Both the position numbers and the translations under genes were made by a program. A model generated the notes under the pieces. The model was not told the origin of the DNA. It searched no databases and saw nothing but the letters and a program-made list of their open reading frames with translations. This document shows positions 28,446-36,107 of a stretch of DNA of 64,000 nt, piece after piece. The stretch's first letter is position 1; each line of letters begins with the position of its first letter. Source of the DNA: Collimonas sp. PA-H2 (GTDB lineage Bacteria; Pseudomonadota; Gammaproteobacteria; Burkholderiales; Burkholderiaceae_D); assembly GCF_002564105.1 (NCBI RefSeq), contig NZ_PDBX01000001.1, positions 2,666,001-2,730,000 on the forward strand, written 5' to 3'.

Positions 28446-29719
28446 TGCGCCGAGTGGTTGTGACGGGGATCGGCATTGTTTCCCCACTGGGTTGTGGCAC
28501 GGAACTGGCATGGCAGCGCCTAATTGACGGGCGTTCGGGACTTCGCCTGTTGGGGGACGAAATTGTCGGCGATCTTCCTGCTAAGGTAGGCGGGACCGTG
28601 CAAGATAGGACAACCGATCCCGAGGGCGGTTTCGATCCTGAAATCTCGATTCCGAGCAGAGAGTTGAAGAAGATGGATCGGTTCATCCAGATGGCGATGG
28701 TCGCCGCTGACGAGGCGCTGGCAGATGCCGGATGGGCTCCGCAAAACGACCATCAACGCGAGCGCACTGCGACCATCATTGCGTCCGGCATCGGCGGATT
28801 TCCCGGGCTGGCCAATGCGGTAAGGATAGGCGAAACGCGTGGTGTGCGGCGGCTGTCGCCTTTCACCATTCCGTACTTCCTATCGAATCTGGCGGCTGGC
28901 CAGATATCGATCAAGCATGGGTTCCGGGGGGCGCTCGGCTGCCCTGTGACCGCCTGCGCGGCTAGCGTACAGGCGATCGGTGATGCGATGCGCCTAATCC
29001 GGTCAGGAGAAGCGGATATTGTATTGGCAGGCGGCGCCGAAGCGGCTTTCGACAAAGTCAGCATTGGCGGGTTCTCGGCGGCGCGGGCTTTATCGACGGG
29101 CTTCAACGATGAGCCGACTCGCGCCTCGCGCCCATTTGACCGCGACCGTGACGGGTTTGTGATGGGTGAAGGCGCGGCAATGTTGGTGGTGGAAGCACTG
29201 GACCATGCTCTGGCACGCGGCGCCAGCCCGATCGCCGAAATTATTGGCTATGGAACCACCGCAGATGCCTATCACATGACGGCCGGCCCCGACGATGGAA
29301 ATGGCGCCATGCGGGCGATGAAGCTGGCCTTGGCGATGGGGGGAGTAACCCCAGATCGTGTCGGTTACGTCAACGCCCATGCTACCTCGACGCCGGTTGG
29401 CGATGCCGGAGAAATTGCGGCCTTTAAGACTGTTTTCGGAACAAAAACGGGGCCGGCTATTTCCTCTACCAAGTCTGCGACGGGGCATTTGCTGGGGGCG
29501 GCAGGCGCCCTCGAGGCTGCGTTTTCCGTTCTTGCTCTCAGAGATGGAGTGCTTCCTGGAACGCTCAATCTGGAGAATCCCGACGACTCGGCGACTGGCC
29601 TCGATCTGATAGGGCCGGCGGCGCGGCGCGTCCCAATTGAGATAGCGCTGTCCAACGGGTTCGGGTTCGGCGGAGTCAACGCCTCGGTGCTGTTTCAACG
29701 GTTCCCAGATGGACGGTAG
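28442..29719 (+). CDS. Beta-ketoacyl-ACP synthase II-type condensing enzyme
   Basis: The 425-residue protein has the complete KAS II layout. The nucleophilic cysteine is in VTACAAS (about residue 170) and the two histidines are in NAHATSTPVGD (about 310) and KSATGHLLGAAG (about 345). The C-terminal GFGFGGVNAS loop is present. A GAGAGGG ribosome site precedes tandem ATGs. It condenses malonyl-ACP with an acyl chain. Here it heads a biosynthetic island rather than a housekeeping fatty-acid cluster, so it may extend or supply the precursor of the product. Involvement is inferred from position; an IS scar separates it from the next gene. Confidence 0.9.
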   Translation: MMRRVVVTGIGIVSPLGCGTELAWQRLIDGRSGLRLLGDEIVGDLPAKVGGTVQDRTTDPEGGFDPEISIPSRELKKMDRFIQMAMVAADEALADAGWAPQNDHQRERTATIIASGIGGFPGLANAVRIGETRGVRRLSPFTIPYFLSNLAAGQISIKHGFRGALGCPVTACAASVQAIGDAMRLIRSGEADIVLAGGAEAAFDKVSIGGFSAARALSTGFNDEPTRASRPFDRDRDGFVMGEGAAMLVVEALDHALARGASPIAEIIGYGTTADAYHMTAGPDDGNGAMRAMKLALAMGGVTPDRVGYVNAHATSTPVGDAGEIAAFKTVFGTKTGPAISSTKSATGHLLGAAGALEAAFSVLALRDGVLPGTLNLENPDDSATGLDLIGPAARRVPIEIALSNGFGFGGVNASVLFQRFPDGR

Positions 29720-29853
29720 AAGAGTGCGCGTTGATCGCGCCGTTCATGCCGAAGACGAAAACGACAGGCCGGCCGCGGGCAACTGATGTGCGGGCGGTGG
29801 TCGATGCGCCCATCTACATTGCCTGCACGGGATGTCAGTGGCGATCCTCATAG
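29719..29853 (+). pseudogene. N-terminal scar of an IS5-type transposase
   Basis: In one frame beginning right at the ketosynthase stop, the sequence reads LIAPFMPKTKTTGRPRATD and then YIACTGCQWR before a stop. This is the conserved N-terminal part of IS5/IS1480-like transposases (usual form LIPLLPxxxxxGRPR ... YILRTGCQWR). About 45 codons remain. The scar sits between two biosynthetic genes and suggests the modules were joined by transposition. Confidence 0.7.
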
Positions 29854-29939
29854 TGTCTATCCGTCTCATGATGCACGGGATGGCGAGGCCGTGTCATGCG
29901 TAATCCGAGTTCTAGTCATTCTCTAAAAGGAATCTCTCC

Positions 29940-31325
29940 GTGTTAGACACTCTAATCGTTGGTGCCCGCTGCGCCGGCTCCACGCTCGCGATTCATCTGG
30001 CGCGCGCAGGCAAGCGCGTCCTCGCTATCGACGCGAACAATCTGCCATGCGACCAGCCGCTGTCCACCCATTTCATTTCGCCCCACGGCATGGCGTTGCT
30101 GGACGAGTTGGGCCTCGGCGATAAGGTGCGCCGGTTCGCACCGCCAGTGCCTAGCATGATGTTCGGCGCCGATGACGAAGTCGGTCGGATTGTTTATCCG
30201 GTTGGCGGGAGCTGCTCCTGCCCGCGTCGTATAGATCTCGATGCGCTCTTGCTAGACGAAGCGCGGGCCGCCGGGGCTGAGGTCCGTACTCGTACGAAAC
30301 TGGTCGCGCTGCTGCGCGACGGCGAGCGGGTCACCGGAGCCGTAGTCGAACACGCCGGGACACGCGAAGAGATCCGGGCGCGGATCGTGGTCGGCGCGGA
30401 TGGTCCCCACTCGACCACGGCGCAACTCGTAGGCGCCGAGGAGTACCATGGGTACGACTGCCCCCGCGCGATGTATTGGGCGTATTGGCCGAGACCAGCC
30501 TGGTTCGACGACGATCCGCGTTACCTGGGCGGGGCGATGAACTGCAATTTCGGCGACGACATCGTCATCATCTTTCCAACAAACCACGATCTCTTGCTCG
30601 TCGGGGTGGCATTCCCGAAGACCCAGCTACCGGAGTGGAAGGGGCGAACGCTACAGAAGCTGCAGGAGACGCTCCAGCGCAATCATTACACGGCGCCGCT
30701 GACCGTTGGACCGCCTGCGAGCAAGGTCCTGGGCGCATTGAACCTGCGCTTCTTCTTCCGTCAAGCGACGGGGCCGGGTTGGGCCCTGGTCGGCGACTCA
30801 GGCCTGTTCATGGATCCGTCCCCCGGCTTCGGGATCACCGACGCTCTGCGCGACGCCGGGGCGCTGGGGCGGGCGATCGTCGAGGGCGGGGACCAGGCGC
30901 TGGTGCGCTACTGGCGCCAGCGAGACGCGACCTCGATCGACCTCTTTGAATACTCCCGCAGCCGCGGCGCGCTCACCCACAACAACCCGCTCAGCCGTAT
31001 CCTGTACGGCAAGCTGGCGGCAGACCCGGTGCTGCAGGCACGCCTGTTCGCCGCCCTGAATCGCGAGCGCTCGCCGTTTGCCATATTCGACCTTCCCGAC
31101 GTCGTGAGCTGGGCGTCCCAGGCCGTTCAACGCGGCGAGCTGGGGGTGATCGAACCCTTGGAGGCCATGTCCCAGCGAGGCAAGGAGATCCGGGCCGAGA
31201 TAGCGTTGCGCCAGCACCTGGCCGAACAGGCCAACGCCACCCCGGCCCGGGCGTCCGGGTTCGAGCAATCCAAGTCGCTCGCGTCCGGCGGCGATCGCGC
31301 CCTTGGCGTAAGGGAAGCGGTATGA
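29940..31325 (+). CDS. FAD-dependent oxidoreductase/monooxygenase
   Basis: The 461-residue protein starts at a GTG eight bases after AAAAGGAA. The N-terminal dinucleotide fold has the variant VGARCAGSTLAIHLARAG; the second FAD motif is GDSGLFMDPSPGFGITDALRDAG near residue 285. This matches flavoprotein hydroxylases and geranylgeranyl-reductase-like enzymes of group A. No transmembrane segment is seen. It may hydroxylate, epoxidise or reduce the acyl product. It is coupled by ATGA to the small gene at 31322. Codon use is richer in CG than in the ketosynthase or the FAAL genes. Confidence 0.85.
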   Translation: MLDTLIVGARCAGSTLAIHLARAGKRVLAIDANNLPCDQPLSTHFISPHGMALLDELGLGDKVRRFAPPVPSMMFGADDEVGRIVYPVGGSCSCPRRIDLDALLLDEARAAGAEVRTRTKLVALLRDGERVTGAVVEHAGTREEIRARIVVGADGPHSTTAQLVGAEEYHGYDCPRAMYWAYWPRPAWFDDDPRYLGGAMNCNFGDDIVIIFPTNHDLLLVGVAFPKTQLPEWKGRTLQKLQETLQRNHYTAPLTVGPPASKVLGALNLRFFFRQATGPGWALVGDSGLFMDPSPGFGITDALRDAGALGRAIVEGGDQALVRYWRQRDATSIDLFEYSRSRGALTHNNPLSRILYGKLAADPVLQARLFAALNRERSPFAIFDLPDVVSWASQAVQRGELGVIEPLEAMSQRGKEIRAEIALRQHLAEQANATPARASGFEQSKSLASGGDRALGVREAV

Positions 31326-31480
31326 GCACAAAGAACGTCGACGTCGAGTCGTGCCGGACAATCGCGGAGGTCGTTGCGGCGGGCGCGCGCGTAGCGTTGG
31401 CCACGCAATTTCCAATCCTGGTGCTGCCCAGCCGGCACTCACGGGCCCTACGTTCAGTCAACCAAGGAGACAGGCTATGA
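31322..31480 (+). CDS. 52-residue protein coupled at both ends in the island
   Basis: The ATG at 31322 overlaps the preceding stop (ATGA) and follows AAGGGAAGC at the right distance. Its own TGA overlaps the next ATG at 31477, again as ATGA. The product begins MSTKNVDVESCRTIAEVVAA and has a hydrophobic centre (ARVALATQFPILVLP) and a basic tail. Double coupling plus a ribosome site is strong evidence that it is translated. No family is recognised; it might be a membrane-associated accessory subunit of the desaturase that follows, but this is speculative. Confidence 0.6.
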   Translation: MSTKNVDVESCRTIAEVVAAGARVALATQFPILVLPSRHSRALRSVNQGDRL

Positions 31481-32559
31481 CCATCGAAGCACCGTTGGAG
31501 GCTGGCGTCGCGTTTGCGCGCCTCAGGCTTCCAGAAAAATTTCATCGGATCAGTTCCTTCGCCACGGCACTCTACCTCGTGCACGCCCTGGCATTCTTCC
31601 TGGTTCCGGCCATGGTGGCCTTCGCCATCGTCGATATCCCGGCGTCGACGCCGGTGCGGATAGCTTGGGCACTCGTCTTGGGGATCATCGGTGGTCATGG
31701 AATGCACCTCTTGACCTTTGTCGGACACGAGGGAATGCACACGAACCTGCACCGGAACAAATACCTGAGCGCCGCGCTGGCGGTGCTCTGTTCTTCGCTG
31801 GTGCCGTTCTTCTTCATCGTGGGCTTCAGCATGACCCACTGGAAGCACCACCGCTATACCGGCCAGAACATCGATCCCGATGTTCAGATTTACTCGCAGT
31901 ACAGGAACTTCTGGTCGCGCTTCTTTCGCGCGCGCTCCGGGACCGTCCGGATTTACATGAAGAACGCCGTGCGCATGGGGCTGGGCCTACCTTGGCCGGA
32001 GGACACCAAGCTGCCGTTCTCCCAGCGCGAAATGCGCTGGATCACCCGGATCAACATCGCCCTGGGGCTATGCGCTGTAACGGTGTACGCGCTCATCTGG
32101 CATCGCTCGTTGTGGCTCGGCTTCACGGTGATGCTGGCTCCGTATTTCGGGCTGTACGTGTTCAGCGCCCTGCGTGCGTACATTGAGCACACGGGCACCG
32201 TACCGGGTCGTTACCACGACAGCCGCAGCTACACATCGCCCATCTACACGGCTCTTTTCTTCGGGAGTAACTTCCATCTCGAGCACCACCTGTATCCGGC
32301 CGTCCCGTGTTACCGGCTGCCCGCGCTGCACCGGTACCTGGCGTCGCAGGGACTGCTGGAAGCGACGGGCGCACAGGTTGAGCGGTCGTTTTTTGGCGCG
32401 CTGCGCTATACGACGGCGCGCTTCCAGTACCCCTGCGTCAATCTGCCGTCCGCGAGCGACGATTTCCTCGAGCGGATTGCCGACGGCCGTTTCGATCGCG
32501 AAGCGGATTTGGCGGGTACCCGGGCCGGCGACGCGATGGCCGCAGTTGCGCGCGAATAG
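31477..32559 (+). CDS. Membrane fatty acid desaturase/hydroxylase
   Basis: The ATG at 31477 follows AAGGAGA by six bases and gives 360 residues. Three histidine boxes are seen: HEGMHTNLH (about 84), HWKHHRY (about 121) and HLEHHLYP (about 268), which bind the di-iron centre in the FA_desaturase superfamily. At least four hydrophobic segments alternate with these boxes. Fatty-acid modification (desaturation or hydroxylation) at the membrane is the family role; the substrate is likely an acyl group of the island product. It is distinct from the three desaturases of the polyyne core. Confidence 0.88.
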   Translation: MTIEAPLEAGVAFARLRLPEKFHRISSFATALYLVHALAFFLVPAMVAFAIVDIPASTPVRIAWALVLGIIGGHGMHLLTFVGHEGMHTNLHRNKYLSAALAVLCSSLVPFFFIVGFSMTHWKHHRYTGQNIDPDVQIYSQYRNFWSRFFRARSGTVRIYMKNAVRMGLGLPWPEDTKLPFSQREMRWITRINIALGLCAVTVYALIWHRSLWLGFTVMLAPYFGLYVFSALRAYIEHTGTVPGRYHDSRSYTSPIYTALFFGSNFHLEHHLYPAVPCYRLPALHRYLASQGLLEATGAQVERSFFGALRYTTARFQYPCVNLPSASDDFLERIADGRFDREADLAGTRAGDAMAAVARE

Positions 32560-32649
32560 AGCACCATTTTGAACACACATACCACCCCGACCTCGCGTCG
32601 GCTGTCCCAGAACCAAAATGCCGTGTACGCGGCGAAGTAAGGAAAGATC

Positions 32650-33654
32650 ATGTTTATCCAAAATACGTGGTACGCAGCAGCCCTTTCCGGAGAAGTCAAA
32701 AGGGAGCCTTTTGCCCGGACTATCCTGAACGAGAAGATCGTCATGTACCGCACCTCAACGAACCAGGTTGTCGCGCTTGAGGACCGCTGCGCCCATCGAC
32801 AGGTTCCGTTGTCCCGGGGACGCCTGATCGGAGACGAGCTTCAGTGCTGGTACCATGGTCTCCGCTACGACTGCTCGGGGGAGTGCGTCAGTATCCCCAG
32901 CCAAAGCACGATCCCGAAGGGCGCGCGCGTCCGTTCGTTCCCCGCCGTCGAGAAGTACGGCTTTGTCTGGCTGTGGCCCGGCGACCCGGAGAAGGCAGAC
33001 GAGGGGGCGATCCCGAACCATTGGGTCTGTTCGGCGCCCGAGCTCGCGGGGACGATGAGCTACTGCACCATCGCCTGCAACTACGTGTTCGGGATCGACA
33101 ACATCCTCGACATCTCGCACGCTGCCTTCGTTCACGCGAAGACACTGGGCTCACTCGACATCGTCGAGACTCCGCCTGAAATCGTGATCAACGACGACGA
33201 AGTCCGCGTGCGCCGCTATATGCGCCGCGAGAAGACGCCTCCGCTGTACAGCCGGATCCTGAAACTCGACTACATCGACCGCTTCCAGGAGGTCCTCTAC
33301 TGGCCCGTCGGCAACACGCGGGTCGAGACGAGAGCTCACGCGTGCGACGATTCCAGCGGCAAGGTATTTCACGTCTATACGACGACGATCTTCACTCCCG
33401 CCACCGATGTCACGAGCCACGTCTTCGTGGGCATGCATCGCGATTTCGACGTTGACAACCAGATGTTTACTGAGTTCACAGCGAAAGAAGTGTTCTCAAC
33501 TGTCATGGAGGACAAAGACGTCGCTGAGAGCCTTCAGGCGAACTGGAGCCCCACGGCGCCGATGATCGACATCCACCTCGATCGGCCGGCGTTCGCCGCG
33601 CGCCGGATATTGGAGCGAATGGGAGCAAACGCCTCCATTCGGACGGGCGTATGA
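32650..33654 (+). CDS. Rieske non-heme iron oxygenase, alpha-subunit type
   Basis: This 334-residue protein starts MFIQNTWYAAAL after AAGGAAA. The Rieske [2Fe-2S] ligands are CAH near residue 48 and CWYH near 66. The mononuclear iron site is DISHAAFVH near 154-162. The layout is like vanillate O-demethylase and related oxygenases, which hydroxylate or demethylate; here it probably oxidises the acyl product. No dedicated reductase is next to it. A second, internally deleted copy of the same gene family lies at 42726, whose ends align to the two ends of this protein. Confidence 0.9.
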   Translation: MFIQNTWYAAALSGEVKREPFARTILNEKIVMYRTSTNQVVALEDRCAHRQVPLSRGRLIGDELQCWYHGLRYDCSGECVSIPSQSTIPKGARVRSFPAVEKYGFVWLWPGDPEKADEGAIPNHWVCSAPELAGTMSYCTIACNYVFGIDNILDISHAAFVHAKTLGSLDIVETPPEIVINDDEVRVRRYMRREKTPPLYSRILKLDYIDRFQEVLYWPVGNTRVETRAHACDDSSGKVFHVYTTTIFTPATDVTSHVFVGMHRDFDVDNQMFTEFTAKEVFSTVMEDKDVAESLQANWSPTAPMIDIHLDRPAFAARRILERMGANASIRTGV

Positions 33655-33701
33655 CGCACGACACGACGGCGAGCCCATCATTCGCAGAGAAGGAAATGAC
33701 G

Positions 33702-34526
33702 ATGAACCATCAAAAACGCGCCGGTCTCTATATCGATGAGTTGCTGCGCGAACTCGAGACGTCGGCGCAGGACGAAGTCAGTTTGCGGCACCCCATGGCG
33801 TTCGGAGAAGTCTTCGGCCGCGGCCGCGTGGAAGAGCTCGCGGCTGCCGCCGAGAGCATCTTTTCCGAGGTCGAGCCGGATCACACATGGAGCGGCGCCG
33901 ATATTGGCGGGCGCGAGTGGCATGGGCACTTCCAGGGCCGCCGCATTCGTGGGGTGACGGTGGCGCGGCGCTTCGACAAGCACGTACAGGTCGACATCTT
34001 CCTCGCCTCGTTCCCCGTGCCGGTTCGGCAGGCGCTGCACGACGCGTGCCGGGACCTCATCGACGCCGACGCATGGTTGCTCCCCCCGGGGATCGATACC
34101 GCGTTGCCGCCCATACCTGCCGACGAAGTGCTGGACGCCAAATTGCAGTTCGGCCTCGCCGCCGATGTGCTCTTTACCAGCCCCGTGGCCTGCAAGCCGG
34201 TTCGTGGCGTTGCCGACGTCGAACGACTGTGCGGCCATTCGATCGTCGTCTACGGCGGGCGCGCGAGCGGGCCGCGCCTGACGTCGGGCTCCACGACGCT
34301 GAGCATCTGGACGGGGCAGGTCGCCGGGCTGCCGCTGGAAGTGGCGAACGTCATCCACTGGGAGGATGCGCAGCATGTGAAGGTCATGGCAATGGCGATG
34401 CGCCCTTGGCCCGTCGTCGCACTGTTTCAAGCGCGCATGCAAGCGCGAACGCTCTCGTTTCTCGATGCGTCGTACTTCGAGTCGGATGACGGGACGACCC
34501 CGCTCCAGCTTGATGAGGAAGTATAA
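33702..34526 (+). CDS. Unknown protein of the biosynthetic island
   Basis: I do not recognise this soluble protein of 274 residues. The ATG at 33702 follows AGAAGGAA well; an earlier ATG at 33651 overlaps the Rieske gene stop in an ATGA fashion and is an alternative. The halves have similar patterns (strand-rich segments such as RRIRGVTVARRFDKHVQVDIFL and TLSIWTGQVAGLPLEVANVIHWED, each followed by a helix), which may mean two repeats of a small alpha-beta barrel domain. It lies between the oxygenase and the exporter, so a cyclase, isomerase or carrier role is possible. Confidence 0.6.
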   Translation: MNHQKRAGLYIDELLRELETSAQDEVSLRHPMAFGEVFGRGRVEELAAAAESIFSEVEPDHTWSGADIGGREWHGHFQGRRIRGVTVARRFDKHVQVDIFLASFPVPVRQALHDACRDLIDADAWLLPPGIDTALPPIPADEVLDAKLQFGLAADVLFTSPVACKPVRGVADVERLCGHSIVVYGGRASGPRLTSGSTTLSIWTGQVAGLPLEVANVIHWEDAQHVKVMAMAMRPWPVVALFQARMQARTLSFLDASYFESDDGTTPLQLDEEV

Positions 34527-34530
34527 GTAT

Positions 34531-35955
34531 ATGAACGCTCCCCTCGCCCCGGCTGTGCAGGCACAGGCGCAGCCGAGCTCGATTTCGCCGTGGCCGGTTT
34601 TTTGGATCGCGAGTGTGGCGGTCTTCCTCGTCTCGATCGACGTCACCGTGCTCTATGCGGCGTTTCCCGCGTTGCAACGGGCGTTTCCCGAGGCCGGCTC
34701 GGCGGACCTGTCGTGGGTCCTGAACGCGTACACGCTGGTCTTTGCCGCGTTGCTTGTGCCGGCCGGCCGCTTGGCCGACCTGCGCGGACGCAAGCGCATG
34801 TTCTTGCTCGGACTTGCCATATTCCTGGGCGGATCCCTCGGCTGCGGTCTGGCCGGCCATGTCGCGACTCTGATCGCGATGCGCGCCGCGCAGGGAGCGG
34901 GCGCGGCGCTACTGCTGCCGGCATCGCTGTCGATCTTGCTGGCGGCGTTCCCCCCCAGCAAACGCGCGATCGCCGTGAGCTCGTGGGGTGCAGTCAGCGG
35001 GCTTGCAGGTGCGCTGGGGCCGAGCCTCGGCTCTTTCCTGGTCGATCACTTCGGCTGGCCGTGGGCCTTCTTTCTCAACCTGCCGCTTGGAATCATCATG
35101 CTATGGCGTGGATGGCGCATGCTCGACGAATCGCGCGATCCTGAGCGCGGCGCGCCGATCGACGTCATGGGCGTCGCCCTGCTGATCCTCGGCGTGGGCG
35201 CGATCACCTTCGGCCTGGTACAGTCCGAGGCGGTCGGCTGGACCTCCCCGATGGTGACCCTGTCGATCGCCGGTGGGCTGGCGACGCTGATGGCGTTCGT
35301 CGCCTGGGCGCGCACGGTGCGCGCCCCGGCCATCGATCTCTCGCTGTTCCAGGACCGGACATACTGCTACATCAATCTTGCGTCGCTGTGCTTCGCGATC
35401 GGCTTCGCCATGATGTTTTTCCAGACGTTCCTGTTCACTACAGGTGTCTGGTCGTACTCGCTGACGCGCGCAGGGCTGGCCGGCAGCCCTGGACCGTTGC
35501 TCGTCGTTCCCACGGCGATCGTATGCGGACGGTTCGCGGCGCGCGCCGGGCACAAGCTGCTGCTGGTGAGCGGGAGCCTGATCTTCACGGCGGGGAGCAT
35601 CTGGTTCGCGCTGGTGCCCGGGGTCAATCCCGACTATGTGCACGCGTGGCTGCCGGGGGCCCTACTCACCGGACTGGGTGTAGGCATGGTCATGCCTTCG
35701 CTGTCGGCGGCGGCCGTCGCGCATCTGGCACCGGCGCGGTTCGGCGTGGGCTCCGCCGTCAACCAGGCGGTACGCCAGATGGGATCGGTGCTCGGGGTGG
35801 CGCTCACGGTCGCCATAACCGGCCATGCGATGCTGAACCTCGCCGCATTTCACACCCTCTGTTACCTGCAGATCGCGTTCGGTTTGGCCACCGCAATCCT
35901 GTGCGCACCGGTCGACACGCGATCACGAGCGCCTGCGCCTGTGGCGGCGCATTGA
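34531..35955 (+). CDS. MFS drug/product exporter (DHA2-like)
   Basis: The 474-residue protein has about 13-14 hydrophobic segments from WPVFWIASVAVFLVSIDVTVLY onward. The motif RLADLRGRKRMF in the second loop is the MFS signature, and the first-helix D (SIDVTVLY) is typical of DHA2 transporters such as EmrB/QacA. The start at 34531 lies four bases after the previous stop with an AGGAA site. Placement next to the polyyne genes suggests export of the product and self-protection. Confidence 0.88.
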   Translation: MNAPLAPAVQAQAQPSSISPWPVFWIASVAVFLVSIDVTVLYAAFPALQRAFPEAGSADLSWVLNAYTLVFAALLVPAGRLADLRGRKRMFLLGLAIFLGGSLGCGLAGHVATLIAMRAAQGAGAALLLPASLSILLAAFPPSKRAIAVSSWGAVSGLAGALGPSLGSFLVDHFGWPWAFFLNLPLGIIMLWRGWRMLDESRDPERGAPIDVMGVALLILGVGAITFGLVQSEAVGWTSPMVTLSIAGGLATLMAFVAWARTVRAPAIDLSLFQDRTYCYINLASLCFAIGFAMMFFQTFLFTTGVWSYSLTRAGLAGSPGPLLVVPTAIVCGRFAARAGHKLLLVSGSLIFTAGSIWFALVPGVNPDYVHAWLPGALLTGLGVGMVMPSLSAAAVAHLAPARFGVGSAVNQAVRQMGSVLGVALTVAITGHAMLNLAAFHTLCYLQIAFGLATAILCAPVDTRSRAPAPVAAH

Positions 35956-36107
35956 TCTGATGCGCCGTCGCTTGGCGCTTATCGTTGAATAGCGTTTTGA
36001 GAAGTATTGATATTTCTGTAGAGATCAGCAATTAGCCAAACGAGCGCAACGCCGGTCTGCCCTCGGCAGCGTGGCGTTTTCCCGGTAATCAAATAACGGA
36101 GTATCGA
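35956..36107. promoter_or_regulatory. Probable promoter region of the polyyne core
   Basis: The 152-base gap between exporter and FAAL holds a possible sigma-70 promoter (TTGAGA at 35997, TAGAGA at 36019, 16-base spacing) and an imperfect GCGCC/GGCGC stem right after the exporter stop. Neither is strong. Confidence 0.3.
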
